Source of the DNA: Acidobacteriota bacterium | Lineage (GTDB): Bacteria; Acidobacteriota; Terriglobia; Bryobacterales; UBA6623 | DNA length: 40,771 nucleotides | Reading direction: 5' to 3' | Assembly (NCBI GenBank): GCA_027624045.1 | Contig: JAQBUE010000022.1 | Span: forward strand, 1 to 40,771 | Shown here: piece after piece, positions 1 to 9,254 of the stretch | How the letters are laid out: every line of letters starts with the position of its first letter | How positions within the stretch are numbered: the stretch's first letter is position 1 | Notes under the pieces: generated by a model | The model's database searches: none | The model's input: only the letters and a program-made list of their open reading frames with translations | Told to the model about the DNA's origin: nothing | Translations under genes and position numbers: made by a program

Positions 1-1
1 G

Positions 2-1804
2 GCGCGCCGCTGGCCACCCCGCTGCTTCTCGCCGCCTGAAAACAGGGTATTCTGCCACAGGCTGTTAGATTATCTTGTCTCCGCGGACGTGGACTGGGTG
101 CAGCTCAACACGACTGCCGGCTCGTCCAGCGGCGAGGAGGACCCCGTGAACGTTTCGATTGAGACGGCGGGGCTCGCTGCCGGTGAACGCCGGGCAGCCA
201 TTACTGTGACTCGGGGTGACGGCAGCGAGCCGGCCGAGATCAGAGTGCGGCTCGTATTGAGCGGCGTGGGACCTCCCGCGATCGGGCTCGCAATCGACGA
301 ACTGAGTTTCGACATCCTCGACGGCGCCGGACCACAGATCCAACCGTTTACCGTACGTAATAGCGGGGGAGGCACCCTCAACTACAAGATCACCGACAAC
401 GTTCCCTGGCTATTGGTTTCTCCCTCGGAAGGCGTGTCGAGCGGAGAATCGGATGCCATCACGGCGACGGTGAACCCGGCCGGTTTGGGAGCCGGCATGT
501 TTACCGGCCAAATCGAAATCCGTGACACCGGTGAAGGCCTGTTGGCAACCTTGATGGTCATGCTGAACATCGTGGCGAATCCGCCGCGGCCGGCGGTGAC
601 TGTTGGGGACCTTAGCTTCGAAGCGCCGCCCAGCGGGCAGCTTCCAGCGGCGCAGATGTTTAACCTAGCCAACGCCGGGAACGGGACGTTGAACTACGTC
701 ATCGCGACATCCGAGCCCTGGTTGATGGTCGATCCCTTGTTCGGAACCGTTGTGACGTCGTCTCAGCAAACGGAAGTTGACGCCATCACCGTCACAGTGG
801 ACCCATTCGGCCTGACAGCGGGATCCCACGAAGCGGAAATCACGATTTCCGAGGCGACGAAAGGGGAGCAGCAGGCCGTTGTCATCACGGTCAATCTGCT
901 TTTGATTGGCGACCAGACCCCATTCATTCGCCAGGACGGCGTTGTCAACGCAGCAACTTTCGCCGGCCCGGAACTCGAAGCACACGCCGCCACACCCGGT
1001 TCGATCGTCTCGATCTTCGGCGACAACATGGTGCTCTCCACAGAGGCCGCGCTAGAGATTCCGCTGCCAACCGAGTTGGGCGGGGTGCGCGTCGTGTTCG
1101 ATGACGGTGTCAACGACCCGATGGAAGCGGCCCTCTTCCTGGCCTTTGATGGCGGTGCAACGGCCGGGTTCGACCAGATCAATGCCCAGCTACCCTGGGG
1201 CCTTGATACGAGCTCGGGATTTGTGACCGCGACGGTCTTCACGGGCGAGAAGGTGGTAAGTCCGCCCCGCACGGTCCCAGTAGCGGAAGCGTCGCCGGGT
1301 ATCTTTACGTTCGAGTTCGGCGGCGGGCTGGCGGCAATTCAGAATTTCAAGCTCTCGGCCGAAGATGATGTCATCCCTGGTTCAATCGCGCAATCAGAGG
1401 GTTCTGTGTGCCCGAAATTGGAGGCGCTGGGAATTGTTCTTCCAGGGGAATGCATGATCGACGATCAGCCGGCGGCTGTCGGTGGCGTCATCGTCATTTT
1501 CGCCAACGGTTTGGGACTACTGGACGGCGTCGTGGAAACGGGCGATATCCCCCCGGCCGGTCCGCCGCTTCAGACCGTTAAGGAAGTGCGAGTCTGGTTC
1601 GGCCCTGCAGGCAGTCAGGTTCAGGGTGTGACTCTGTTCTCGGGGTTGCAGGCATTTTTTGTGGGGCTCAACCAGATCAACGCGATCGTTCCGAACGTCG
1701 AGCCGGGAGACGCCGTCCCGATCCAGATCGAGGTCGTGTGCGACGACGGTACCAGCATCCGAAGCCGCGCGGACGTGACCATTGCCGTGCGGCCGGCGCC
1801 TTAG
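2..1804 (+). CDS. Secreted/surface protein with BACON-like repeats and Solibacter-type C-terminal domain (5' truncated)
   Basis: The reading frame is open to the left edge, so the true start lies outside the window; a GTG at 89 is the first usable internal start. Three Ig-like BACON-type repeats follow one another, each with a 'LxYxxxxxxPW' entry, a 'G-S/T' turn and a 'GLxAGxxxxxIxI' exit (codons near 62-270, 370-580 and 690-910). The pattern already begins upstream of 89 ('LDYLVSADVDW'), so the GTG is not the real start. The rest, from 'NAATFAG', matches the roughly 200-residue domain found at the C-terminus of many Solibacter exported proteins (TIGR03437 type), ending with its 'GLNQINAIVPN' signature. 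Role unknown; probably extracellular adhesion or carbohydrate binding (inference). The first 60 bases do not fit the repeat pattern and may be an assembly edge. Confidence 0.8.
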   Translation, partial: ARRWPPRCFSPPENRVFCHRLLDYLVSADVDWVQLNTTAGSSSGEEDPVNVSIETAGLAAGERRAAITVTRGDGSEPAEIRVRLVLSGVGPPAIGLAIDELSFDILDGAGPQIQPFTVRNSGGGTLNYKITDNVPWLLVSPSEGVSSGESDAITATVNPAGLGAGMFTGQIEIRDTGEGLLATLMVMLNIVANPPRPAVTVGDLSFEAPPSGQLPAAQMFNLANAGNGTLNYVIATSEPWLMVDPLFGTVVTSSQQTEVDAITVTVDPFGLTAGSHEAEITISEATKGEQQAVVITVNLLLIGDQTPFIRQDGVVNAATFAGPELEAHAATPGSIVSIFGDNMVLSTEAALEIPLPTELGGVRVVFDDGVNDPMEAALFLAFDGGATAGFDQINAQLPWGLDTSSGFVTATVFTGEKVVSPPRTVPVAEASPGIFTFEFGGGLAAIQNFKLSAEDDVIPGSIAQSEGSVCPKLEALGIVLPGECMIDDQPAAVGGVIVIFANGLGLLDGVVETGDIPPAGPPLQTVKEVRVWFGPAGSQVQGVTLFSGLQAFFVGLNQINAIVPNVEPGDAVPIQIEVVCDDGTSIRSRADVTIAVRPAP

Positions 1805-1817
1805 GTTGCGCGATCTC

Positions 1818-1848
1818 GGTACTCTGCTCCCGGAGCAGCGTAGGTACC
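1818..1848 (+). terminator. Nested inverted repeat, possible terminator
   Basis: Thirteen bases after the upstream stop codon, CTGCTCC (1824-1830) and GGAGCAG (1832-1838) form perfect 7-base arms. They lie inside a second pair, GGTAC (1818-1822) and GTACC (1844-1848). There is no T-run, so it is not a classical intrinsic terminator. It sits between the surface-protein gene and recO, where a transcript end is expected. Confidence 0.35.
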
Positions 1849-1900
1849 CGCTACAAGCGTTGTTATCCTGAACGATGGAATCCGGCGTAGCCGCCTGCCT

Positions 1901-2770
1901 ATGCCTGCCCGCGAAAGCGAAAGCCTAGTCCTCAGAACGTACCCTTATCGCGAGGCCGACCTGATCGTCAGCTTCATCAGCCGCGATCGGGGGAAGCTGC
2001 GTGGCATCGCCCGCGCGGCGCGGCGTCCCAAGAGCCGCTGGGGATCGGGTTTGGAGCGGCTTTCCCATGTTCATCTGTATTACTTCCTGCGCGAGAATCA
2101 GGAGTTGGCCCGCCTCGACGGCTGTGAGCTGTTGAACCCGCCCGTCTTTCTCAAGGCCGACTACACCGTCAGCGTTGCACTCGATTTTCTGGCCGAAGTT
2201 AGCGATAAACTACTCCCCGACCACGAACCCAACGATCCCTATTTTCGGTTGTTGCTGCTCGTGTTGGACGAAATCCGGGAAGGTATGGGCGGCAAGCTGG
2301 CTGCGTTCGATGCGCCCGCCCTCGTAACGGCGGATTCGAACGGTGACTCTCCTGACACGCAGCCCGGCGGGCGCCCCGCGGGGCCGGCCGGATCGTCATC
2401 CGATATTCCACGCTGGCTCTCGCACGCCCTCACCTATTTTGGCCTCTGGTCCCTTCGGCTGGGAGGCTGGCTGCCCCCGTTGCACGCTTGTATCGAAAGC
2501 GGCGTGGAGTTGGGTGCGGACGAAACGGCCTATTTCGAGCGGTTCCAAGACGGTCTAGTTTCCGCTGATTTCCGTGGGCCGGACTCCTGGCCGCTCAGGC
2601 CCTCGTCACGGCGGCTGGCGCGCGCCATGCTCCGCCGCTCACTGCCCGATTTGCGCGAGCAGGTCACCCTGAATGGACCCTTTGACGATCTTTTCCGCTT
2701 CATTACCCAGCGCCTCGAGTTTCACTTCGAGCAGCGGCTCAAAACCGCGAAGGTTCTCAGTCAGCTATAA
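1901..2770 (+). CDS. recO: DNA repair protein RecO
   Basis: RecO loads RecA onto SSB-coated single-stranded DNA with RecR, in RecFOR gap repair. The 289-residue product has the N-terminal OB-fold signature ('[20 protein letters not shown]', then '[17 protein letters not shown]' about residues 31-47) and the helical C-terminal region ending in '[18 protein letters not shown]'. Two features are unusual. Residues about 130-168 are a Gly/Pro/Ser-rich low-complexity insert, where RecO normally runs straight into a helix. The four-cysteine zinc site typical of many RecO proteins is reduced to one cysteine (C197); E. coli RecO also lacks the zinc site, so this does not exclude function. It is the first gene of a co-directional run with glyQ, glyS and ppdK, 64 bases before glyQ. 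Start ATG chosen because the family alignment begins there. Confidence 0.9.
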   Translation: MPARESESLVLRTYPYREADLIVSFISRDRGKLRGIARAARRPKSRWGSGLERLSHVHLYYFLRENQELARLDGCELLNPPVFLKADYTVSVALDFLAEVSDKLLPDHEPNDPYFRLLLLVLDEIREGMGGKLAAFDAPALVTADSNGDSPDTQPGGRPAGPAGSSSDIPRWLSHALTYFGLWSLRLGGWLPPLHACIESGVELGADETAYFERFQDGLVSADFRGPDSWPLRPSSRRLARAMLRRSLPDLREQVTLNGPFDDLFRFITQRLEFHFEQRLKTAKVLSQL

Positions 2771-2834
2771 CAGAAGATTGACCTTTCTTCGCGCCGGGTC
2801 CCCGGCCTGGCCGCTCTCTTCTCCGCTCACAACG

Positions 2835-3725
2835 ATGCAGACGTATCAGGACATCATTCTCAAGCTCAAGTCTTTCTGGGCCGAGCAGGGAGCCATCATC
2901 CAGGAACCGCTCGACATCGAGGTCGGCGCCGGCACGATGTGCCCGGAAACGTTTCTGCGCGTGCTGGGGCCGAAACCTTACCGCACGGTTTACGTGCAGC
3001 CGAGCCGCCGCCCGGCCGACGGCCGCTACGGCCAGAACCCCAACCGGCTCTATAAACATATGCAGCTTCAGGTGATTCTGAAGCCTTCGCCTAACGACAT
3101 TATCGAGCAATACATGCGAAGTCTTGAAGCGATCGGCATCGACCTGCGACGGCACGACTTCAAGCTCGAGGAAGACAACTGGGAAGCACCTACGCTGGGC
3201 GCCTGGGGTATCGGTTGGCAAGTGATGCTCGACGGGCTCGAGATATCACAGTTCACCTACTTCCAGCAGTGCGGCGGAATCGACCTCGAGGTCGTGCCCG
3301 TTGAGCTCACCTACGGCCTGGAACGCCTGACGGCATTCCTGCAGAACGTCGACAGCGTTTTCGACATCCAGTGGAACGAAACCTGGACCTATCGCGACGT
3401 GCGCTTCCTCGACGAGCAGCAATACTCGGTCTACAACTTCGAGAAAGCCGATGTCGAGGCCGTCCGCAACGAGTTCGAGATCCACGAGGCCGAGAGTGCA
3501 CGATTGATTACTGAATACAGCGGGCTCGAAGATCCGAAAGAGCAAGCCAGGTTCCCGCTGCTGCCGGCCTACGACCAGGTACTCAAGTGTTCGCATCTGT
3601 TCAATACGCTCGATGCGCGAGGCGCGATTAGTGTGGCCGAACGGGCAGCAATGATCCAGCGGGTCCGCAAGCTGGCCGTGGCTGTGGCCGGCGCATGGAT
3701 GACGCAGCAGGAGGTGGTCGGCTAA
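2835..3725 (+). CDS. glyQ: Glycine--tRNA ligase alpha subunit
   Basis: Catalytic subunit of the two-subunit (alpha2beta2) bacterial glycyl-tRNA synthetase, which charges tRNA-Gly in the cytoplasm. The product from ATG 2835 is 296 residues, the normal length. It opens with the family start '[19 protein letters not shown]' and carries the class II core ('[16 protein letters not shown]', then '[18 protein letters not shown]' at about residues 55-72, then 'LQVILKPSP'). The frame is open further upstream to 2673, but that stretch overlaps the end of recO and has no family similarity, so the internal ATG is chosen. The stop TAA (3723-3725) overlaps the glyS ATG by one base, which indicates translational coupling of the two subunits. 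Confidence 0.97.
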   Translation: MQTYQDIILKLKSFWAEQGAIIQEPLDIEVGAGTMCPETFLRVLGPKPYRTVYVQPSRRPADGRYGQNPNRLYKHMQLQVILKPSPNDIIEQYMRSLEAIGIDLRRHDFKLEEDNWEAPTLGAWGIGWQVMLDGLEISQFTYFQQCGGIDLEVVPVELTYGLERLTAFLQNVDSVFDIQWNETWTYRDVRFLDEQQYSVYNFEKADVEAVRNEFEIHEAESARLITEYSGLEDPKEQARFPLLPAYDQVLKCSHLFNTLDARGAISVAERAAMIQRVRKLAVAVAGAWMTQQEVVG

Positions 3726-5782
3726 TGGCTGAGTTCCTGCTTGAGATCGGCACCGAAGAGATTCCCGATTGGATGATCGAGCCTGCCTGCGAGCACCTCG
3801 AACGCAACTTTCTGGCGGCGCTCGAACAGGCGGATCTCCACGCGGGAGTCACTTGCACCACGCACGCTACCCCGCGACGTCTGGTGTTGGTGGCGGAGGG
3901 CGTCAAGCAGCGGCAAGTCGATAAAGACGAAGTCTTGACCGGCCCGCCCAAGAACATCGCTTTCGACGAGAAGGGCAATCCGACCAAGGCCGGTCTAGGA
4001 TTCGCCAAACGCACGGATGTCGAGATCAGCCAAATCGAGGTTGGCCAGGATAGCCGGCTTTTTGTCAAGAAACGGGTCCTGGGCCGGCCCGCGGGCGACA
4101 TTCTCGGAGAAGTTATTCCTGACGTGATCGAGAAGATTCACTTCCCGAAAACCATGTACTGGACCGCCAAGACCGGCCCGCGCTTCATCCGGCCGATTCG
4201 TTGGCTTCTAGCCTTGCTTGACGGCAAGGTCGTGCCGTTTGAGATCGCGGGCGTCGCGGCCGCCGGGCTCACGCAGGGGCACCGGCGACTTGGCTCGGCG
4301 AACATCGCGGTTGGCGGCTGGAGCGACTACCAACAGCAACTCAGCGAAAACTACGTGCTGCTCTCGGCACAACAGCGGCGGGAGCGTATTGAAAAACTGG
4401 CCAACCAACTCGTTCCCAGCGGATTGCGCGTGCGCAAGAACGACAAGCTCCTCAAGACGCTGGGCTATCTGACCGAGTACCCAACGCCAATCCTCGGCGG
4501 TTTCGAGACTGAGTTTCTCAAGCTGCCCGAGGAAGTTCTCGAAACGGTGATGCAGCATCATCAGCGCTACTTCGCCATTGAGGACGAAAACGGCAAGCTG
4601 CAACCCCGCTTCATCGCCGTCGCGAACCTGGATGGTGACCCGGACGGCGAGATTCAGCGCGGCCATGAACGCGTGTTGCGAGCCCGTTTCAACGACGCCC
4701 GTTTCTTCTGGGACGTCGATCAGAAGCGGTTATTGGCCGATCGCGTCGCCGACCTTGATGGCGTCGTCTTTCACGCCGAACTTGGTACCTACCGTGAAAA
4801 GAGCAAGCGGACCGCGAAGATCGTCCACGAGATCGGCTCCGCGCTCAGTCTTGATGATTCCACGCGCCAATATGCCCGCCGCGCCGCCGAACTGGCCAAG
4901 TGCGACTTGACGACCGAGATGGTCGGCGAATTTCCTGAACTGCAGGGAGTCGTCGGCGGTTTGTACGCGGCGCACCAAAACGAAGCTCAGGAAACGGCCG
5001 ACGCAGTTTACGATCACTATTTGCCGGTCGGCCCGGACGATGCCGTTCCGCGTGGCCTCGCCGGCCAGCTGGTCGCTATCGCCGATAAGCTCGATACGCT
5101 GGGCGGATTCTTTCGCGCCGACATGATGCCGAGCGGTTCCCGAGACCCCTTCGCGCTGCGCCGAGCGGCCTACGGAATCATCCGCATTCTGATCGAAGGC
5201 AAGCTGGCGCTTTCGATCGACCGGCTCTGCGAGGTCTCAGGCGCGGGCGACAAGTCGGGTGATCTGCGTGAGTTCTTCGTTGACCGACTGCGCTACTACC
5301 TGCGTGATGTGCGCGGCTACCGTTACGACGAAGTCAACGCCGTGATAAAGGCATCTTCAGACGTTCCGCTTGATGTCGCCCTCCGTACGGAGGCGATTTC
5401 CAAGGTGCGTCCGACACCTGATTTTGAACCACTCGCGGTCAGCTTTAAGCGCATCGAAAACATTCTCAAGCAGGCCGGGGGCGTCAATAAGTACGCCAAA
5501 CAGAGTGTCGATCCCGCACTGCTCGCGGCAGGCGCGGAAGCTGACCTGCACGCCGCTGTCGAGAGCCTGCGGGAGCAAGTGAGCAGCCTCAAGCAAGCGG
5601 ACGAGTTCGTCGCGGCTTTGACCGCGATTGCATCTTTGCGCCCCGCGGTGGATAAGTTCTTTGACGATGTGCTCGTGATGGCGAAAGACGCAACGATCAA
5701 GAACAATCGGCTCACCTTCCTGGCCCACGTACTGACCGAGTTTTCAACGATCGCGGACTTCGCGGAAATCGTATCGGGCTAA
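3725..5782 (+). CDS. glyS: Glycine--tRNA ligase beta subunit
   Basis: Beta subunit of tetrameric glycyl-tRNA synthetase, needed for tRNA binding and activity of the alpha subunit. The 685-residue length is typical. The N-terminus '[18 protein letters not shown]' is the family signature. Further hallmarks are 'RFIRPIRWLLALLDG', 'VMQHHQRYFAI', 'RFNDARFFWDVDQK', 'LAKCDLTTEMVGEFPELQG' and 'GSRDPFALRRAAYGIIRIL'. The start ATG overlaps the glyQ stop by one base, and the C-terminal anticodon-binding-like region is complete. ppdK follows 51 bases downstream on the same strand. Confidence 0.97.
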   Translation: MAEFLLEIGTEEIPDWMIEPACEHLERNFLAALEQADLHAGVTCTTHATPRRLVLVAEGVKQRQVDKDEVLTGPPKNIAFDEKGNPTKAGLGFAKRTDVEISQIEVGQDSRLFVKKRVLGRPAGDILGEVIPDVIEKIHFPKTMYWTAKTGPRFIRPIRWLLALLDGKVVPFEIAGVAAAGLTQGHRRLGSANIAVGGWSDYQQQLSENYVLLSAQQRRERIEKLANQLVPSGLRVRKNDKLLKTLGYLTEYPTPILGGFETEFLKLPEEVLETVMQHHQRYFAIEDENGKLQPRFIAVANLDGDPDGEIQRGHERVLRARFNDARFFWDVDQKRLLADRVADLDGVVFHAELGTYREKSKRTAKIVHEIGSALSLDDSTRQYARRAAELAKCDLTTEMVGEFPELQGVVGGLYAAHQNEAQETADAVYDHYLPVGPDDAVPRGLAGQLVAIADKLDTLGGFFRADMMPSGSRDPFALRRAAYGIIRILIEGKLALSIDRLCEVSGAGDKSGDLREFFVDRLRYYLRDVRGYRYDEVNAVIKASSDVPLDVALRTEAISKVRPTPDFEPLAVSFKRIENILKQAGGVNKYAKQSVDPALLAAGAEADLHAAVESLREQVSSLKQADEFVAALTAIASLRPAVDKFFDDVLVMAKDATIKNNRLTFLAHVLTEFSTIADFAEIVSG

Positions 5783-5833
5783 CCCAGAAGCGGCGAGTTG
5801 GCCCACAGGAATAGCAAATGGAGAGCAACAAGT

Positions 5834-8509
5834 ATGAGTAAGCATATCTACGCATTCGGATCAGGAAACACCGAGGGTGACGGGACGATGAAGGACACCC
5901 TCGGCGGCAAGGGCGCCGGGCTCGCCGAGATGAGCAAGGCCGGCGTGCCTGTTCCGCCGGGCTTCACGATCTCGACACAAGTTTGCAACCTGTTCTTCGA
6001 GAACGGCAATAAAGTCCCCGCCGCGATCCAGGCCGAGATGGAGCAGCAACTCCAGAAGCTCGAACAGACAATGGCGCAGAAACTCGGGGACTCCCAGGAC
6101 CCGTTACTGGTCAGCGTTCGCTCGGGAGCGAAGTTTTCCATGCCCGGCATGATGGATACGATTCTCAACCTCGGCTTGAACGACAAGACGACCAAAGCAC
6201 TCGCGAAGAAGTCTGGAAATCCGCGCTTTGCTTACGATTGCTACCGGCGCTTCATCCAGATGTTTGGGGCCGTCGTGCTCGAGATCGAGAGGGACCAGTT
6301 CGAGGATCAGCTCACCGCCCTCAAGAAGAAGCGCAAGGCGAAGCTCGATACCGATCTGACCGCTGACGATCTCATACAGCTGGCCGATCAGTTCAAAGCG
6401 CTCGTCAAGAAGAAGACCAAGTCCGATTTTCCTCAGAACCCACGCAAACAGCTCGACATGGCGCGTGACGCGGTTTTCCGTTCCTGGCACAACCCGCGTG
6501 CCAATCACTACCGCCGCATGAACGAGATCTCCGTCGACCTTGGCACTGGGGTGAATGTGCAGACGATGGTCTTTGGCAATCTCGGCGAAACGTCGGCGAC
6601 CGGCGTCGGGTTTACACGGAACCCCGCCACGGGCGAGAAAGTTTTCTATGGAGAGTTCCTCACGAACGCCCAGGGCGAAGACGTTGTGGCCGGTATTCGT
6701 ACGCCGCGGCCGATCTCTGAGCTGAAAGACTTGATGCCTGACGCGTACCACGAGCTTGAACGGATTACGACAAATCTCGAAAATCATTACCGGGATGTTC
6801 AGGATTTCGAGTTCACGATCCAGGACCACAAGCTCTACATGCTGCAGACGCGTAACGGCAAGCGCACCGGTCCGGCCGCTGTTCGCATCGCCGTCGAAAT
6901 GGCCGAGGAGAAACTGATTTCAAAAGAAGAGGCCGTGCTGCGCGTCGATCCGGCCCAGTTGGACCAGTTACTGCACCCGGTTCTGGAAAAGAAGTCGGCG
7001 GCATCGCTTAGCCGCTTGGCCGTCGGCCTGCCCGCATCGCCGGGAGCGGCCGTGGGCCGCATCGTGTTCACCGCCGACGAGGCCGTCAAACAAGCCGCGA
7101 AAGGCCCAGTCCTTTTGGTGCGCGCCGAAACCACCCCCGATGACATCCACGGTATGGAAGTCGCCAAGGGCATTCTGACTTCGCGTGGCGGTATGACGAG
7201 CCACGCGGCCGTCGTTGCTCGGGGCATGGGAACACCTTGCGTAGCCGGAGCCGGTGATCTGAACGTAGACACCAAAGCGAAACGTCTCAAGGCCGGCAAG
7301 AAGATACTCAAGGAAGGCGATTGGCTTTCGCTCGACGGTACGACCGGAGACGTCTTCGCCGGACAGGCCCAGACGATTGACCCGGACCCTTCCAGTGGCC
7401 ATTTCGCGAAATTCATGGAATGGGTAGACACCTTCCGCACGATCGGTGTCCGCGCCAACGCCGAGGTGCCGCGTGATGCGAAGAAAGCTCGCAAGTTCGG
7501 CGCCGAGGGCATCGGCCTTTGCCGCACCGAGCATATGTTCTTCGAAGGCGCACGCATCGAGCATATGCGGGCGATGATCCTCGCCGACAACGAAAAGGAT
7601 CGCCGCAAGGCCCTCAAGAAGCTCCTGCCGATGCAGCGTAAAGACTTCCGCGACCTGTTCACGGTGATGGATGGCTATCCGGTCATCATCCGTACTCTCG
7701 ACCCGCCGCTGCATGAGTTTCTCCCGAAGCGCGAAGACCTGATGGTCGAGATCGCGACGCTGAAAGCCTCGAAGAAGCACCACGGACTCAAAGCGAAAGA
7801 AAAGCTTCTGGAGCGAGTGGAAGAGCTACATGAGTTCAACCCGATGCTCGGGCATCGCGGCTGCCGTCTCGGCATTACCTTTCCCGAGATCACCGAGATG
7901 CAGGCGCAGGCCATTTTCGAAGCGGCTGTGCAGTGCGCGAAAAAGGGCATCAAAGTGATTCCCGAAGTCATGATTCCGCTTGTCGGAGATGTCCGCGAGC
8001 TGCGGGACCAGAAGCGCATCGTTGTAGAGGCCGCCGAGAAGGTGTTCGCAAACGCCGGCATGAAGGTGGACTATATGGTCGGCACAATGATCGAAGTGCC
8101 GCGCGGTGCGCTTACAGCCGACAAAGTCGCCGAGGAAGCCGAGTTCTTCAGCTTCGGCACGAACGACCTGACGCAGACGACCTTCGGATTCTCGCGCGAC
8201 GATTCCGGCTCGTTTATTCAGGAGTATCAGAAGCGGCACATCTTCGAGCAAGACCCGTTCGCGGTTCTCGACCGGGAAGGCGTCGGCGCGCTGATTAAGA
8301 TCGCGATCGAGAAAGGCCGCAAGACTCGTCCCAACCTCGAGATCGGAATCTGCGGCGAGCATGGCGGCGATCCGAAGTCAGTCGAGTTCTGTGTCCATGC
8401 GGGCCTAAACTACGTCAGCGCGTCACCCTTTCGTGTTCCGATCGCCAAGCTGGCGGCGGCCCAGGCAGCCCTCTCGAAAGGCAAAGAAGAGCGCATGCGC
8501 ACGGCGTGA
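5834..8509 (+). CDS. ppdK: Pyruvate, phosphate dikinase
   Basis: Interconverts pyruvate + ATP + Pi and PEP + AMP + PPi at the glycolysis/gluconeogenesis node. The product is 891 residues, the expected size. Domains in order are the N-terminal ATP-grasp nucleotide-binding region ('GGKGAGLAEMSKAGVPVPPGFTI'-like start, 'SVRSGAKFSMPGMMDTILNLG'), the phosphohistidine domain with 'GGMTSHAAVVARGMG' (H457), and the PEP-binding barrel with 'GTNDLTQTTFGFSRDD' and 'GICGEHGGDP' (C840). ATG 5834 is preceded by GGAGAG at 5820-5825 with good spacing, whereas an in-frame TTG at 5798 has none. glyQ-glyS-ppdK order is also known in some alphaproteobacteria. With pckA at 32.2 kb, it gives the cell two PEP-forming or PEP-consuming routes. 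Confidence 0.97.
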   Translation: MSKHIYAFGSGNTEGDGTMKDTLGGKGAGLAEMSKAGVPVPPGFTISTQVCNLFFENGNKVPAAIQAEMEQQLQKLEQTMAQKLGDSQDPLLVSVRSGAKFSMPGMMDTILNLGLNDKTTKALAKKSGNPRFAYDCYRRFIQMFGAVVLEIERDQFEDQLTALKKKRKAKLDTDLTADDLIQLADQFKALVKKKTKSDFPQNPRKQLDMARDAVFRSWHNPRANHYRRMNEISVDLGTGVNVQTMVFGNLGETSATGVGFTRNPATGEKVFYGEFLTNAQGEDVVAGIRTPRPISELKDLMPDAYHELERITTNLENHYRDVQDFEFTIQDHKLYMLQTRNGKRTGPAAVRIAVEMAEEKLISKEEAVLRVDPAQLDQLLHPVLEKKSAASLSRLAVGLPASPGAAVGRIVFTADEAVKQAAKGPVLLVRAETTPDDIHGMEVAKGILTSRGGMTSHAAVVARGMGTPCVAGAGDLNVDTKAKRLKAGKKILKEGDWLSLDGTTGDVFAGQAQTIDPDPSSGHFAKFMEWVDTFRTIGVRANAEVPRDAKKARKFGAEGIGLCRTEHMFFEGARIEHMRAMILADNEKDRRKALKKLLPMQRKDFRDLFTVMDGYPVIIRTLDPPLHEFLPKREDLMVEIATLKASKKHHGLKAKEKLLERVEELHEFNPMLGHRGCRLGITFPEITEMQAQAIFEAAVQCAKKGIKVIPEVMIPLVGDVRELRDQKRIVVEAAEKVFANAGMKVDYMVGTMIEVPRGALTADKVAEEAEFFSFGTNDLTQTTFGFSRDDSGSFIQEYQKRHIFEQDPFAVLDREGVGALIKIAIEKGRKTRPNLEIGICGEHGGDPKSVEFCVHAGLNYVSASPFRVPIAKLAAAQAALSKGKEERMRTA

Positions 8510-8527
8510 CGCCGGCGATCATCCCAG

Positions 8528-8555
8528 ATGACCACTTGACTAGTCATATGGTCAT
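8528..8555. promoter_or_regulatory. 28-bp dyad operator of the toxin-antitoxin pair
   Basis: ATGACCA (8528-8534) and TGGTCAT (8549-8555) are perfect 7-base inverted arms. Exactly at their centre (8541/8542) lies the perfect palindrome TGACTAGTCA (8537-8546). Overall 12 of 14 base pairs of the dyad match. It can also be read as four half-sites of the form TGACYA. It covers the -35 box and spacer of the promoter, as expected for autorepression by a Phd/YefM-type antitoxin. Confidence 0.75.
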
Positions 8556-8564
8556 TTCTATCAT
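8536..8564 (+). promoter_or_regulatory. Sigma-70-like promoter for the toxin-antitoxin pair
   Basis: TTGACT (8536-8541) and TATCAT (8559-8564) are separated by exactly 17 bases, close to consensus in both boxes. The predicted transcription start falls at about 8570-8572, at the antitoxin ATG (8571), so the mRNA would be leaderless or nearly so. Confidence 0.7.
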
Positions 8565-8570
8565 GAGGCC

Positions 8571-8807
8571 ATGAAAGAAGTCTCCATGGCCGCCAGCGAG
8601 TTCAAAGCGAAGTGCCTCAAGGTGCTCGACGACGTGGCCGCGACTGGCGACGCTTTGATCATTACTAAGCGTGGCCGCCCGGTTGCAAAATTGACCCCGC
8701 TTCAGTCCGATCGAAAACCGATGATGGGTCGCTGGGAAGGCAAGGGCAAGATCAAGGGAGATCTTGTCGCCTTCAATGCGGCCAGTGAGTGGGACTCAGC
8801 ATTTTGA
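8571..8807 (+). CDS. Phd/YefM-type antitoxin
   Basis: A 78-residue DNA-binding antitoxin expected to neutralise the downstream PIN-domain toxin and repress its own promoter. The N-terminus 'MKEVSMAASEFKAKCLKVLDDV' followed by 'ALIITKRGRPVAKLTP' is the standard Phd/YefM fold order (strand, helix, helix, strand, strand). The C-terminal part (about residues 48-78, 'MMGRWEGKGKIKGDL...') would be the flexible toxin-wrapping segment. ATG 8571 fits the family alignment but leaves almost no 5' leader after the promoter. An internal ATG at 8586 would have a weak AGAAG in front but would cut the first strand. The toxin start overlaps the 3' end of this gene. Confidence 0.88.
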   Translation: MKEVSMAASEFKAKCLKVLDDVAATGDALIITKRGRPVAKLTPLQSDRKPMMGRWEGKGKIKGDLVAFNAASEWDSAF

Positions 8808-9208
8808 AGATCCGGGCGGTACTCGACACCCACATTCTGGCTTGGTGGACGATCGAACCCCGGCGGCTTTCTCGTCGTCAGAAAGCCTTCTTCCTCGACG
8901 CCGAGAAGAAGGGCGACGCGCTGGCGGTGAGCGCGATTACGCTTTGGGAGTTAGCGTCGGCCGTTGAGCGAGGCCGCCTCGATCCCCCGCTACCCGTCAG
9001 AGAGTGGCTTGAGGAGATCGAGAGCGATGCGTTGACAATCATTCTCCCTCTGACATCCGCCATCGCCTATGAGGCCAGTCAGTTTGATCGCGAGTTTTCC
9101 GGCGACCCAGCGGACCGAATTATCGCCGCGACGGCCGTATGTCACGGGCTACCGCTTGTAACGTCCGATGCCAAGATTCTCCGCACCGGCCGCATCGCGA
9201 TTGTCTGA
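8789..9208 (+). CDS. VapC-family PIN-domain ribonuclease toxin
   Basis: Type II toxin, a metal-dependent RNase. Acidic active-site residues are visible: D13 in 'AVLDTHILAWW', E54 in 'TLWELASAV', D106/D109 in 'GDPADRIIAATA' and D127 in 'LVTSDAKI'. The pattern resembles the Sll0205-like PIN group, which commonly pairs with Phd/YefM antitoxins. The length of 139 residues is normal. The start is uncertain: GTG 8789 overlaps the antitoxin by 19 bases, while TTG 8804 would overlap its stop (TTGA) and give a more standard 'MKIRAVLDTH' N-terminus. Neither has a strong ribosome site, consistent with translational coupling. Target RNA unknown. Confidence 0.9.
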   Translation: MGLSILKIRAVLDTHILAWWTIEPRRLSRRQKAFFLDAEKKGDALAVSAITLWELASAVERGRLDPPLPVREWLEEIESDALTIILPLTSAIAYEASQFDREFSGDPADRIIAATAVCHGLPLVTSDAKILRTGRIAIV

Positions 9209-9254
9209 CCTTCTTACGCGAAGGGCGCTTCGCGGCACCCTAAATCCGGATACG

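Noticed and set aside
2673..2834. N-terminal extension of glyQ
   Set aside because: Open by chance over the end of recO; the family protein begins at the internal ATG 2835.
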